Source: Penium margaritaceum (lineage: Eukaryota; Streptophyta; Zygnematophyceae; Desmidiales; Peniaceae). Taken from it: a stretch of DNA of 64,000 nt. A program made the position numbers and the translations under genes. Under the pieces are notes generated by a model. It saw only the letters and a program-made list of their open reading frames with translations. It was not told where the DNA came from and searched no databases. The stretch lies in assembly GCA_023375785.1 (NCBI GenBank), contig SZWC01000509.1, forward strand, positions 62,001 to 126,000, written 5' to 3'. This document shows positions 43,182 to 54,939 of the stretch, in pieces (position 1 is the first letter of the stretch; each line of letters starts with the position of its first letter).

Positions 43182-44088
43182 CTAGTATGGCACACCTGCC
43201 ATCTCCTCCTTCTCCTCGCCCGTGCTCGGGCCCATGCTCGAGCTCAGCCCACACGTGGTGGTCATGGGTGTGCCAATGGGGTTGCACTCCTCCATGTTGT
43301 AGCGCCAGAGCACCTCTTGCACATACTTTTCCTGCCCCATCTCAAGAGTGCGTGCCTTGCGGTCCCTCTTGATGGCGATGCTGAGTAGAACTCGAGCTCG
43401 CCCATGTCGGTCATTTTGAACCAACTACCGAGCTGCCGCTTCAGGTTCACCAACTCCTCCATGTCCGGCGACACGAGGATGAGATCATCCACGTAAAGTA
43501 CCAAGATCTGGTACAACCCCGACTGCTTCCGCACGTACACGCTGTGATCTGCCTTGGAGCACTTGAAGCCAAGCTCGGCCATGAAGCCGTCCATTTTCAG
43601 GTACCACATGAGTGGCGCTTGTTTCAGCCCGTAGAGTGCCTTGCGAAGCCGGCGCACCTTCCCCAGAGGCACATCCACCCCCTCCAGCACCTCCATGTAG
43701 ACCTCCTTGTCCAGGTGGCCATTGAGGAACGCAGTTTTCACGTCTATTTGGTGGACTTCGTAGTCACGCACGGCCGCCACAGAGAGGATGGAGCGAATGG
43801 AGACGAAATTCGCCACCGGCGCGAAGGTTTCATCGTAGTGTTCAACCTTTCACTGGGCATACCCTTCGCGACCAGCCGTGCCTTGTACCGCTCCACCTTC
43901 CCCTCCTTGGTGAGCTTCTTCTTGAAGATCCACTTTGAGCCGATGATTTTGGCACCCTCCGACCTGTCAATCAGCTGCCAAGTACCGTTCTCTTCATGGG
44001 AGGCGAGCTCAAATTTTATAGCTCCCTCCCACTCAGCCCCATCCTTCCACTGCAACGCCTCCTTGAGGGTCTCGGGCTCCTCTTGCAC
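43182..44088 (-). pseudogene. Nested copia: reverse transcriptase
   Basis: Contains W..AI-type start (GAEWEGAIKFEL), RYKARLVAKG, VKTAFLNGHLDKEVYME, ALYGLKQAP, LYVDDLIL (catalytic box) and MTDMGELEFY. High similarity to the 3013-4010 remnant, so the two belong to related copia families. Confidence 0.93.
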
Positions 44089-44549
44089 AAAGAATGCTCG
44101 AGCGAGCCCAGTCCAGATGCCCTCCGCAGCATCGTACCTCTTTGTCGTCCTCCTTGCGCGTCCACTTCTCCGGGGCTGTTGGGGCTACTGCTGCTGCTGC
44201 CGCCTTGCGGTGCCACTCGCACCGCTGGCCTGCTCCCCCTGTCTTGGGGACCGTGGAGATGTGGGCTCACTCCCCGCCTCCTCGTTCAGCTCCACTGCTG
44301 CCGGCGCTTCAGACTCGTTGTCCAACTCGGCTGAATGCAAATCAGCCGCTCCCCCATCCCCCGGATGGTTCTCACCGGTTGGAGCCGATGGGACATCACC
44401 CTCTTTTGCATCCTCCGGTGTCTCCCCCTCAAGGAGTGGCAGCCACTCCCCACACTTGGAGAGACCCGTGTCCTTGTCCGTCCAATGGCTGGCCTCGTCG
44501 AATGTGACGTCGTGACTCTTCACAATCTGCTGCCTCCGCGGGTCAAAGA

Positions 44550-45419
44550 GCCGTTACGCTTTGCTCCCGCTTTTGTACCCGACGAAGATGCACCGGCGAG
44601 TCCGCGGGTCCAGCTTGCCCCGCCCCTCCCGTGCCTGCACAACAACATGTGCAACACAACCAAACGTGTGGAGGTGTGCCACAGTTGGCTTCCTCCCGCT
44701 CCACACTTCTTGTGGCGTATTCAACACCTTGGACTCCGCGTCTTTTAGTGGCTTCGTCGGCGTCAGGTTCATGATGTACGCCGCTGTCCGTGCCGCCTCG
44801 CCCAGTACCGCTGCGCGAGGCCCGCATCGCTCAGCATGGACCGGACCATGTTAAGGATGGTGTAGTTCGCCCTCTCGGCGACGCCGTTCTGCTGCGGAGA
44901 GTGTGGCGTAGTTTTCTGCCACGCGATCCCCTTGCTCTTTATCCATGCCGAGCAGCCCTCGTACTTGCCGCCGTTGTCTCTCCGGAACGCCTTCACCTTC
45001 AACTCCGTTTGCCGCTCCACAGCCGCCACAAACTCCTGTATACACGACAAGACATCGCTCTTCCTCTTGATGATGTAGAGGTAGAGCTTGCGGCTGTGGT
45101 CGTCAATGAAGGTCACAAAGTAGCAAGTGCCCCCAATGGATTTCTTGAATGGTCAACATACGTCAGTGTGGACCACCTCCAACTTCGCCGATGCACGCGT
45201 CCCTTTGCCATCGAACGGCTGCCATGTTGCCTTGCCGAGAACGCACGGCTCGCACACGGCATTCTTGGCTGCGTCGAGGCTCTTGACCTCAAGAGCCCGC
45301 ACCACTTCCTTCTTTTCCATGTCCCTCACAGTTGAGGGAGCGATGTGGCATAGGCGACGATGCCATAGGTCCAGGTCCCCTTCATCCTTCGTCACGAGGT
45401 TGGCGGCGTCGGTCCTCAC
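44550..45419 (-). pseudogene. Nested copia: GAG-pre-integrase and integrase
   Basis: DLWHRRLCHIAPSTV (H and C of the HHCC zinc site), CVLGKATWQPF, LEVVHTDVC, FIDDHSRKLYLYIIKRKSDV (DDE strand), FRRDNGGKYEG and HSPQQNGVAERANYTI with the Glu. The C-terminal part has PTKPLKDAES and HTFGCVAHVV, RRCIFVGYKSGSK. Confidence 0.93.
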
Positions 45420-46042
45420 CGCATCGGCAATAGCCTTGGTACGGAGAAGGTACAGGTCCTCCTCCCTCTTGCCAGTGCAATCACCTCACCGTCCCCCTCC
45501 TTCCGGATGATAGCCTCCTTCTTGTTGAAGAGTACCTCGAGCCCCTTTTCGGTAAGACGGCTCACTGACAGCAGGTTTGCCCCAAAGTTGGGCATGTGGA
45601 GCACATCGTAGATGGTACTCGGAATGATCTTCCCGTTCACCACTGACTCGATGCGAACATTGCCTTCGCCCGCGGCCAACTCCGTTTTACCGTTGGCGAC
45701 TTTCATGCACCGCTGAGTGGCTTCGTAGGTGACGAATGCCGCCTGGTTGCATTGCATGTGGCGGCCTGATCCGGAGTCAATCACCGTGACGTCCGGATCC
45801 GTCAAGTCGGTAGACTCCCTGGCCATCATGGCTTGGGTGTCCTTCTTCCCGCCCTTCCCGGGCTGGTCCGACTTCTTGTTCGGGCAGTCGCATGCGTAGT
45901 GGCCCTGTTTTCCACAGTTGTAGTACTCCCCCTTCTTGTCACCTTTCTTGGTGCCCTGATTTCCACCCTTCCCCTTCTTGCCTCCCCCTCCACCTTGAGG
46001 ATGGACGGCATAGGCGGAACTCGATCTCGATCTCTCTCCCAC
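45416..46042 (-). CDS. Nested copia: zinc knuckle and protease
   Basis: Gly/Lys-rich stretch, CCHC knuckle (YYNCGKQGHYACDCP), then protease active site VIDSGSGRHMQC, and ANLLSVSRLTEKGLEVLF at the end of the domain. 208 open codons. Confidence 0.93.
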   Translation of the reverse strand: MGERSRSSSAYAVHPQGGGGGKKGKGGNQGTKKGDKKGEYYNCGKQGHYACDCPNKKSDQPGKGGKKDTQAMMARESTDLTDPDVTVIDSGSGRHMQCNQAAFVTYEATQRCMKVANGKTELAAGEGNVRIESVVNGKIIPSTIYDVLHMPNFGANLLSVSRLTEKGLEVLFNKKEAIIRKEGDGEVIALARGRRTCTFSVPRLLPMR

Positions 46043-46232
46043 CGCACTGCATCCATTCGTTGCGGACGTACTCAGCCACCTTCGGGTACTTCAACTCATC
46101 GACGGACCAGCCGCCAACGACGGTGATCATGGGACTCCAACTGTCCGGCAAGGCCAGAAGGAGGATCATGGCTTGCAGCTGAGGGTCGACCTTCCACCCG
46201 GTGGCTACGCACTCGGTAGTAAGGGACTCGAT

Positions 46233-46646
46233 CTACTGCATGATCTCCATGATGTTGTCGCCTTCATTAGCTCGGAGGGTGACGAGCCTCTTGAAGATGA
46301 AGAGCTGGTTAGCAAGGTTGGTAGATGAATAGATGGTGCAGAGCTTCTTCCAGGCCTCTGCGGCCTCCGTGCATCCTTGAATGAGGTAGCGCTGTGTCGC
46401 AGCAAGCGCATACACCAACAAGGCAAGCGCCTTCTTATTGCGCTTCTTGTATGTTTCCTCTTCCTCCGGCGTCGCGGTATCCGGAGGGGCAGTTTCTTCA
46501 CCCTTGACCAGCTCAAGTAGGCCCTTGTCATTGAGGAAGACCTCAAACTCCCACGTCCATAAGTGGAAGCCAAGTCCATCAAACTTCAAGTCGCCTATGC
46601 TCTCTTGCTCGGTCAGTGTCATGGCGCGCGGCGGTAGCGTGAACAT
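46233..46646 (-). CDS. Nested copia: gag N-terminal half
   Basis: LKFDGLGFHLWTWEFEVFLN, then KKALALLVYALAATQRYLIQ, AEAWKKLCTIYSSTNLANQL and LFIFKRLVTL: classic copia gag (UBN2-type) signature. 137 codons; Met 10 codons downstream of the first Met is an equally plausible start. Confidence 0.9.
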   Translation of the reverse strand: MFTLPPRAMTLTEQESIGDLKFDGLGFHLWTWEFEVFLNDKGLLELVKGEETAPPDTATPEEEETYKKRNKKALALLVYALAATQRYLIQGCTEAAEAWKKLCTIYSSTNLANQLFIFKRLVTLRANEGDNIMEIMQ

Positions 46647-46689
46647 TGTAGAGCTAGGGTCCTCCTAGGCACGTGGGCCCATAACCCTT

Positions 46690-47412
46690 TGATGGCTCTA
46701 GTGGGTGTGGAGGCACCCTCAAGGATGCCTAGCTCTTTCTGATGCACACTACCAATGTTTGGGGCAGCCAATGGGCACCTTTGGTGAAGAGTGTGGAGCA
46801 CAAGGATCACGGATGTGAGTGGGCAGAACACGTCGCATTCAGTAGAACTGAATCGAAACACGATTTTATTAGTTAGCATAGTGAGATTACATGAGATCCT
46901 TATAGCTTGTGATCTAAGCTTTCCAACGCATCCAAGCACGCCCAAAACATCGCAGTAGAGCCCCTGCTACGGCCGTCGAAGTAACCCTTGGTGGAGCCAC
47001 CCACCTTGCCTTGCACGCTAGGCAACGGGAGGCGCTTTGACAATGACCCGTCGAAGCGCCTTTCCTTGCCCAGAAGTCAAGGAGAAGTTCACCCTGGTCC
47101 AGGAGAGAATTCTGGTTGCTTCCTTCATGGCCCTGGTGCATTTGGGGTTCGTTGGAGACGAACTCAGATCACTGGTGGTGGATTATCCCGCCACCCATGG
47201 CGGGTACCAGACTCCACCCCCCCAACACCCGAATTTCGGGCTAGGCTAACTTTCTTAATACTCATTCAAATCGAGCGATTCAAAGCTCGATCCTGCATAG
47301 AAAATATCCAAGGAATCCAAATCTAAAGTCAGATCAGGTGTTCGACTACTGCTCAGTGGTCGAACCAGGGAGTACAATCAACAGCACTCATGGCAAGGGG
47401 CACACCATGTCA
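46690..47412 (-). repeat. Nested copia 5' LTR
   Basis: 723 bp, direct repeat of 41735-42458. The gag start is only about 45 bases downstream, a short leader. No standard Met-tRNA primer-binding site is obvious there. Confidence 0.93.
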
Positions 47413-47415
47413 ATA

Positions 47416-48740
47416 GTCCCCCTTGAGCAGTGCCCCCGAGAGACAGGGTGCCAGCGCAGAGTGCTGCACCATCATTCCTGCCTGCACCATCACCACAGCG
47501 GATTGCGGTTGGTGCATTGACTATGGCATCCATGGCGTAGTGGGAGGCATTGTGGTCCCTGTCTTCATGGCTCCCAAAACCGCCTGTAACGAGCTTAGCT
47601 GCTGCTTTGGTGCGTTTGTCACGGCGTGTGGCATCGTCATTCCTACCTGTGGGATCCCTGGTTGCGGCTGAGACTGACCCATCTGCTATTGAGCCAGATT
47701 TGACGTGGAGGGTGGTGGTGTCATTCCTGTCTGTGCAGTTTCCCCAAATTGCTGCCACGGGTCCTTTTGCGACTGTGACTCTCCTATCGTCGGGGGTTGT
47801 GTCGCTGATGCCCCTAGCACCATTTCCGTGGCAGGTTGTGTGTGATACGCTTGCAGCTGGTTCACAGGTGGCGGCGCGGAGTCGGGGGCCGGGGGGGATG
47901 CCATCATTCCCAGCTGTCTGGTCCCCGAGAACAGCTGCGGTGGGTGCATTTGTGACTGCTGCAGCCTAACATCGGGGGCTGCGTTGGCATGCCTGCTTGC
48001 ACCGCCCCTGCAAAGTGTAGCGACTGGTTCGCTCCTTGCTGCATCTCAGGTGCGAAAGCCACGCACCCCGTCCACGCAATTTCCACTCTCTACTACAAGT
48101 GGGACATCGGCTGCTGCTCGTCTGGCGTGGGTGACTCCGGGATTCCTGATTCCCCGGGATTCACCATTTTGAGTTGCGGATGTATCGGGGGTGGTGAATT
48201 CTGCAGCGTCAGCTCACCAGTTGCCGATGGCTGTTGTCCGCCGCGAGGCCGGTAGACCAATCCCCGATTGGCCCCTAGCTCTCTGCCAGTAGAGGATTCC
48301 TCCAGTGATGGTTGAGCGACGGAGAACCATTGTACTCCCAGTGCCCTGTCCTCTTGGCCTTCCCATCCCTACTGATGCTGGATGGATCCGTGGCTGCCAT
48401 GACTGTGGACGCTCTCCACCTCCATACACTTGCCTAGCGCCTCCATGATGTGTCACCAGTGCAGCTGCTCCAGCCACTCGGTGACCCTCCGGTGTTGGGC
48501 GAGCGGGTTTGAGCCTGGTGAGGAGCTGACCGGGGTACGGGACAGCATGGGGGAGGAGTCCCGGCTGCCAGCGTAGGTAGTGGCTTGGCACGGCAAGAAG
48601 CACTGCACTGGTACTCGCCGCTAATGTTGTTCTTGGTGCCGCTGCCTGGTGTCTTGATGCACGAAGCTAGCCGCCAAACCCAACGAATGATCTTAAGGTT
48701 ATGTGCAGGTCCGGTGATCAAAGAGCAAGGAACTGTCCAC
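47416..48740 (-). pseudogene. Element 2: gag, N-terminal part
   Basis: Gln/Pro/Thr/Gly-rich low-complexity coding sequence on the minus strand between the 5' LTR and the copia insertion, continuing the compositional style of 41118-41714. No distinct domain; broken. Confidence 0.45.
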
Positions 48741-48741
48741 G

Positions 48742-48757
48742 CTCACCGCACCATGAC
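48742..48757 (-). promoter_or_regulatory. Candidate primer-binding site of element 2
   Basis: On the minus strand the LTR end GGGGTATCA is followed by GTGTCA and then TGGTGCGGTGAGCGTGG, a TGG-starting stretch suitable for pairing with a tRNA 3' CCA end. The tRNA cannot be named. It is not the initiator-Met type used by the 23661 element. Confidence 0.4.
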
Positions 48758-48760
48758 ACT

Positions 48761-50011
48761 GATACCCCAAATTTTGCCGCGCTCCTGAATTATTCCACAC
48801 TTATCTTGCTGCGGGCCTCTCTGCTCCGCACTTTCCCCGCTCCACGCTATCCGCGGATTTCTAGTTTCTAATGCGGATGGTCTTTGTTTAGCTCCCTCCG
48901 CGACTGTTCCTTCTAAGGCACTATTCCTTATCAACAGAGAACTACACAGCCCACGGATCTGGACAATGCACGAGAACCTCACCGGTGAGTGACACTCTGT
49001 GGTCCACATCTTGCCACACGCGAGCCCACCACCTCGTGGCTTTCAACTCCTCTCCAAGAAACCCTGTTCCGCGGCCATGGGCAAGCAAGGGCACCGCCGG
49101 CAGTTCACTCCACCCCAAGCTTAGTTCTTTGCACACTAAGTCCCGTTGACCGCGGGTAGAATACCAGAGGCAATGGAAGGCAAGGGAGCAGAACACTGAG
49201 AGCACGGATGAGAGCGGGTAAATGTCTTTGATAATCCGGAGGAGAGTACATGAAATGCGGAGTTCTGATCCAAGAGAGCGAGTGAGATTGCGAAGGTGCA
49301 AGACTGAGAGCGATTCATACACCTTCTGTTGTTGCTACCCCAGCCTTATCTACTCAGGACTCCGCACGGCGTGTCTACACGCCGTGGATCTCGTCCCTCA
49401 CATATCATCCTCTATCCTCCTAGGATTTCGACGCGGTGGGTCTACACACCGCGGGTCTTGTTTGCAGTCATGCAGGGGAATTTCCTTTTCCTTCCTTCTT
49501 CTACTGGGTCTCTTATTCTACATCCGTGGCTCGTACACACAACCTCGTGATCTTCCTTGAATCTTCTTTTTCTGCAGTGTGCCCTCCAGGTGTTTCGCCT
49601 TGATTGACGCAACAACCCTAGTGCTGATTGGTTGTTGCTCCCCTGATTGCTCCGTCCGCCTTCTGTTTTGCCTCTTCCGCTTGATTGGTTTCGTGGTTGT
49701 GCTTCCTCATGCAGTTCGCTTTTGTTCCTTTCCCACTGCAGATCTCCTTGCTGCTTCTTCCCTCCTTTTTACAGCTTCTGCAAGAAGCGCTTGAGATAGT
49801 CGCAGGGAGGCCGCCGCAGATGACAATGTTTACCTGCGGCAGCTTCCCCCCGGGTAGCCTGCCTTCACCGCTACTGGATTCTGCGCTACCCCATGCTCAA
49901 CCACGCTTGCCGTGGGCACTAGCATGCGTTGCGCAATCCCCAGTCCTCCCAAGTCCTCCTTCCTCTGCGGATTGGCCCCTCCGCGCATCAGCGGTAGAAA
50001 CCAGCCTGACA
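48761..50011 (-). repeat. Element 2 5' LTR, also the 3' LTR of a truncated sister copy
   Basis: About 1.25 kb, homologous to 29242-30447. On its low-coordinate side lies gag of element 2; on its high-coordinate side lies a polypurine stretch and the PHD-ORF end of another copy. It is therefore shared by two internal regions in tandem. Confidence 0.85.
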
Positions 50012-50984
50012 CTGATGCCCTCAACCCCCCCCCTTTTGCAAGACTCTGTCTCAGAGTCTCTCAGCGCGGCAGGCGTCTGAATTTTTTGTGAGGTCCGGGG
50101 CGGTTCTGGTTCTGGCATGGTCGGCAAGATGTTTCTACACCCCCTCCCTCTCGTTGATATTTCTACGCGCATCCACTGTGGACAAAGAGTCAGCATCCTT
50201 CAGAACACGCCTCGGTTGTGGGTGCTTCCGCACCTATAAGCTTTTTGCACGAGGAGTAGTGTGGCGCTCGCTCGTATCTCCTGCAGCTTGAACACCAGTA
50301 CATCGCCCTTCCTTCCTCACTCCGCCCTACCTCCGCGGCACACGGCTCATGGGCAAACTGCCCATAGTGCTCGTATCAGTAGATCATCCCGCTCAGCTGG
50401 TCCATGCAGCCATCCCCACTGCAGAGGCGGCGTAGGTTGGATAACTTCCATTTGCCCTTCCGCGGCTTAGCCTGGCAGCGGTGGCAGGTCTAGATCCCCT
50501 CTTTCCCTTGTCCTCCACACTGCAGGTGACACGTCTTCCTGCACTATCCGCACGCCTTGCCGAACCCCTCCAGGTCTGCCTCGCATCCCCCACAGAGTGG
50601 CGCCATGGTGGCCTCGTCGAATAAGAGCGCGCCGTCCTCTTCCATGAGTGCTTCACCTACACACCCGTGGTAGGGTCTTGCCCAAGGTGAGCTGCCTGTG
50701 ACCAAGCAAGCATAGTGGGTGATCCTGCCGCAGTTGGTGCAGCATTCGCCTTCTCGCACAAGTTTGATGCAGGTGGGGCACTTCGCGGTGGGCGGCACTT
50801 CCTCTGACGAACCCTGCTCCTCTTCGTCCTTCGACTCCACCTCCTCTCCTTCTTCCTTTACTCGGGATGGTTTCCGTACTCCGGGCCGCATCTCCATGAT
50901 TTGGCTGCATTTTCCACATACCTTGGGTCCGCTTTGTCCTCCCTCCTCGTTCCCTGGCTGTTCCGGGCATTTCTCACATATCAA
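50012..50984 (-). mobile_element. Truncated sister copy of element 2: PHD-finger ORF end
   Basis: Only the last kilobase before the LTR remains: acidic linker and Cys clusters (KCPTCIKLVREGECCTNCGR at 50544-50984, MAPLCGGCEADLEGFGKACG) down to the polypurine tract. It stops abruptly at 50984, where copia-type sequence begins. Broken. Confidence 0.8.
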
Positions 50985-53708
50985 TATCCAATCGTCGAAT
51001 TCGCAGTTATGCTCAAAACAAGATCGGCCACGACTACACCCTTCTCTCTAAGTAATACTGTTGCCTTTTAAGGACTATAACTTTGTTGTTTCTTGCTCAA
51101 ATTAAAAAAGTAGCAAATACAAATCAAAGTATGTTTCCTAAGCTTTCCATCGGTACAAAAATATTTGGATTTCATTTGTACGTTTCAGAGAAACAACGTT
51201 CACAAACAGGTAGATCTCAGCTAGTATAGCACCAGAAGCATACCCTGTTTCTTAGGAGGGCATATCCTTCAAAATCACCTGCTGATGAACCTTTTTGATG
51301 GATAAATCTGAAAGGTTTTGAGTTAATGTTTTCAGTGGTGGACTCAGATGTTCCACATTCCTAGTCTGCTGGCCCTTGCAGTCATTTTTCTATCAGACAG
51401 ATAGTTTAGAGCATCGGCAGCAGAAGCAAGGGAAGCACCACTATCCAAGGGCAGGGTTGAGCATCACCAAGGCTCAAAATAGCAGTAGTAAGCGTCATGA
51501 CAGCAACCCAGTCTTTGGAGAGACTGGAGGGATGCACAAACCTCATGTTCATGGAAGATCTGTGCCGTCTCTTTTACGATGGGAGGAGCTTGTCGGACGT
51601 GGTGAGTGGTGATGAGCCGACTCTGGTTCCACGAGCAAAAGACATCACTCTAGTATAGGTGGTGGTGGGGACGTGACCACAGAAGAAGAAGGATAGGCAT
51701 GCCTAAAGGCTAATTTTCAACAGCATCTCCAACCCGCATCTTTAGTACGTGAGTGACAAGGCTACTAAAAATGAGGGGTGGAATACATAGTGCAAGAAGC
51801 ATGAGAGCAAGGATCCTACATTCCTCATACAGATATGACCCACGTTTGGCTTCTTGTCAAAACCACACTTTGTGCGGCGTCATTTGCTCAAGTACCTTGG
51901 TTGGACTGCAAATCACAATATAGACTATAGTGCTCATGCTTTGGCCCCGGGGTCGTAAGCGGCCTAGCCACGTGAAGCATGGAGCATGCCAATTTGACAG
52001 TCATACAATTGGCATGACCTGCTATACCATGCTATTGTAGAGAGTATGGTGCGGTGGTTACACCTTGATGTCCACCCCTACAAGGTAATATTAGAACTCC
52101 TTACTCAGGTTCTCACCACCACAAACATTTATGCAACACCTTGTTCCAGTCTGGTTCTTGACCATGGGCTTAAACTCTTGAAACCTGTGAAAGTACTTGT
52201 CCTTGGAAGCATGGAAGTATACAATAGTATAACATCTGAACTCATCAACAAAGGTTTGGAAATACATAGATTCTCCAAAGCTTTGTATTGGGCCACACAC
52301 GTATGTGTAAACTAGCTCCAGTATCCAACGGGCACCCTTCCTTGTTCCAAAGAATGCCTCATGGTGCTACTTCTCCTCCAAATAGCGAATGTATAGTTGG
52401 TTTTCAAAGTTGGAGATGGTAGGCAGATCATGTACTATGTGCTGTGCTTGGGACTTCTTGAAGGCACGCATGCAGATGTAGCTTTTGCGTGCATGTCATA
52501 TCTCCAAACCTGTTACCTACATCATTGTTGCAAAACATAACTCACACAGGATCTTGGGTGCTTCCAGTAGGTGATCCATAGAAGGGATGGAAAACAGCTA
52601 TGTGAGCACCTCCTTATGGTGTGTCAGACTCTTATAGCACCCTGAGTCTTTCTTCCACGTAATGTCTCCCTTCTCCACATGTGACAAGTCGGATTTTGCC
52701 ATGAAGAGACGGGCATGTACCTCCTTGGTCATGTTCATGTTACCAAATTGATGCACACCTCTCTCATGTTTCTGTTACTGCTGCTCACACTTCTATGACC
52801 GTTGTTACTGCTTTGGAGTCTGTTTGTTTTGCTGATACTACTACGATGACTGTTGCTGCTGCTTATCCTTCTTGTGCCTCTTAAACTTGAATCACTTTTT
52901 CTTGTAATGCCCTCCTAGTAGAAGTAGTGGAACTTCACTTTATTCTTGCCTCTAAGTTTCCAAGACTACTAGTGTTATCGGTTGGGTGAGCCCATGACCA
53001 TGAAATCTAATTCAGTACTGTTGCCACCATTGTGCTCTGTTTTATTGCAAAACAGTTCAACCTACACCAGGTGTGTGTTTAGATGAAGGTGAGGTCAAGA
53101 GTCGACTAGCACTCTAGCATCTCTCCCACCGTACCATAGGTCATTGGAATTCCCCTCCGCAAGAGGAGGATGAGCTGAGTCACTTCCATAAGGTTTTTGT
53201 TCTTCTTCAACTACTTTGCCAGCTCCTTTTCCTTTTCCACATACGCCTCCATCCCTTCATCGCCCTGTATTTTTTCTTCCATTATCTTCTCCTCCAAAAC
53301 ATGAGGAATGTAGGGACCTTGGTCTCGTATTTGTTGCACAATGTGTCGCAACCCTCCTTTGTCGTAGCCTTCTCACTCATGAACCAAGGATTGACATTCA
53401 AGATGTTGTTAAACAAATGCCTGTAGGCTTGCCAGACCTTCTTCTGCCACTCCTCATATACTACTAGCATGGTTGTAGAAGAAACTGTATGAGCTGCACC
53501 GGGACAGAGTTATCCCAACCACCACCTACACTAGAGTGGTCTCTTTTTCCTGTGGAATTGGAGCTGGCTCGTTGCTGCTCACCGCCTCCCACAAGCCCCT
53601 CTAGTAAAAATGGAAGTGGATATGGATCTTCCTAAATGTGAAATTCGCCCATCCCTCTACCATTTTAACCCTGTTAATGCAAAACATTGCCTTGGATGGT
53701 GGTGTTTG
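50985..53708 (-). mobile_element. Ty1/copia fossil, gag-to-integrase region, copy 2
   Basis: On the minus strand, from 53708 downward: N-terminal segment (as 23256-23660), a Gln/Lys-rich stretch, SGCYKSLTHHKE and then integrase pieces such as LELVYTYVCGPIQ and FQTFVDEFRCYTIVYF. 51000-52580 duplicates 27585-29165. Heavily broken, no intact ORF above 90 codons, LTRs not seen. Confidence 0.7.
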
Positions 53709-54936
53709 TGATACCCCCAATTTTGTCGCGTTACATGATTTTTTTGCGCTTGTCTTGCTCCGCGCTTGTCCTGCTCTGCGCTACCCTTGGTTCCGCGCTA
53801 TGTTCGGATTCCAAACTTCTGATGCACATGGCCCGCACCGAGATCTTTCCGCGACTACCCCTTTGAGGCACTATTGATCAATAGACAGCCCTACAGCCCA
53901 CAGGTCTGACCTATGTGTGAGAACCTCACCGGTGAGTGATACTCCATGGTCCACTTCTTGCCTCACGCGGGCCCACCACCTCGTGGCTTCCAGCTCCTCT
54001 CCTCAGAACCCTGTTTTGTGGCCGTTGGCAAGCAAGGACACCGCCGGCAGTTCACTTCACCCCGAGCTTGGTCCTTCACACACTCAGTCCCGCTGACCGC
54101 GGGTAGAACACTCAAGGGAAGTGGAAGGCAGGGGAGCGGAATGCTGGGGGCACGGATGAGAGCGGGTAAATTGTCTTTGATAATGAGGAGTAGAGCACAT
54201 GAACGGCGGAATTCTGATCCATGAGTGATTGAGGTTGCGAGATTCCAGACACCTTCGGCTACCGCTACCTAGGCCTTATCAACTCAGGACTCTGCACGTT
54301 GCGTCTACACGGCGTGGGTCTCATCCCTCACATATCATCCCCTATCCTCCTACTTGGACTCTACACGGTGCGCCTACACACCGCGGATCTTGTCCGTAGT
54401 CACACAGGGGAATTATCCTTCTTCTTCCTTCTCCTACTGGGTCTCTTCTTCTACATCCGCGACTCATGCACGCGGACCTCGTGTTCCTTATTGAATCTTC
54501 GTTCTTGCACGGTGTGTCCTCCAGGTGTTTCTCCTTGATGGACGCAGCCATCCTTGGTGCCGATTGGTTGCCGCTCCCCTGATTGCTGCGTCCGTCCGTT
54601 GTTCTTCCTGGTTGATTTCGTGATTTTGCTCCCTCCTGCGGTCCGCACTTGTTCCTTCCCCACCGCGGATCTCCCTGCGGCTTCTTTCCGCCCTTTCACA
54701 GCTTCCACATCAAGCGCTTGAGATAGCCGTAGGTATGTCACCGCAGATGACAATGTCCACCTGCAGCTGCTTCCCGCTGAGTGGCTCGTCTTCATTCTCA
54801 CTAAGTTCCGCGCTACCCCTTGCTCGACCGGGCTTCCCGCGGGAGCTAGCGTGCATTGCGCGGTCCCCAGTCTGCCCAACCCCCTTTCTCCGTGGATTGG
54901 CCTTTCCACGGATCAGCGACAGAAACCCGTGTGACA
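53709..54936 (-). repeat. Element 3 3' LTR
   Basis: About 1.23 kb. Opens GTGTCA-like on the minus strand after a polypurine run and ends GGGGGTATCA. Homologous to the two element 2 LTRs. Confidence 0.82.
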
Positions 54937-54939
54937 CTT

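Larger units (their letters stand above)
41735..47412 (-). mobile_element. Ty1/copia element nested in element 2 gag, nearly complete
   Basis: All copia parts are in canonical order on the minus strand: 5' LTR 46690-47412, gag 46233-46646, zinc knuckle and protease 45416-46042, integrase 44550-45419, RT 43182-44088, RNase H 42513-43163, polypurine tract AAAGGGGAGAT, 3' LTR 41735-42458. LTRs differ at about 50 of 720 positions by hand count (about 93 percent identical), so it is younger than its host element but not recent. Perhaps 5-8 interruptions. GTCCC borders the left LTR directly and recurs 3 bases beyond the right LTR, a possible target duplication. Confidence 0.93.
29242..50011 (-). 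mobile_element. Giant Ty3/gypsy-like element ('element 2') with second retropepsin, coiled-coil ORF and PHD-finger ORF; carries a nested copia
   Basis: Reading on the minus strand: 5' LTR (48761-50011), gag (48740-47416, then 41734-39850), protease 1, RT, RNase H, second protease-like domain, helical domain, 481-residue coiled-coil ORF, integrase core and C-terminus, cysteine-rich PHD ORF, 3' LTR (29242-30447). A copia element occupies 41735-47412. Without it the element is about 15 kb, very long for Ty3/gypsy. LTRs run TGTCA...CATCA and look roughly 90 percent alike by eye. There are perhaps 15-20 interruptions across the coding part; several ORFs are still open. Confidence 0.85.
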
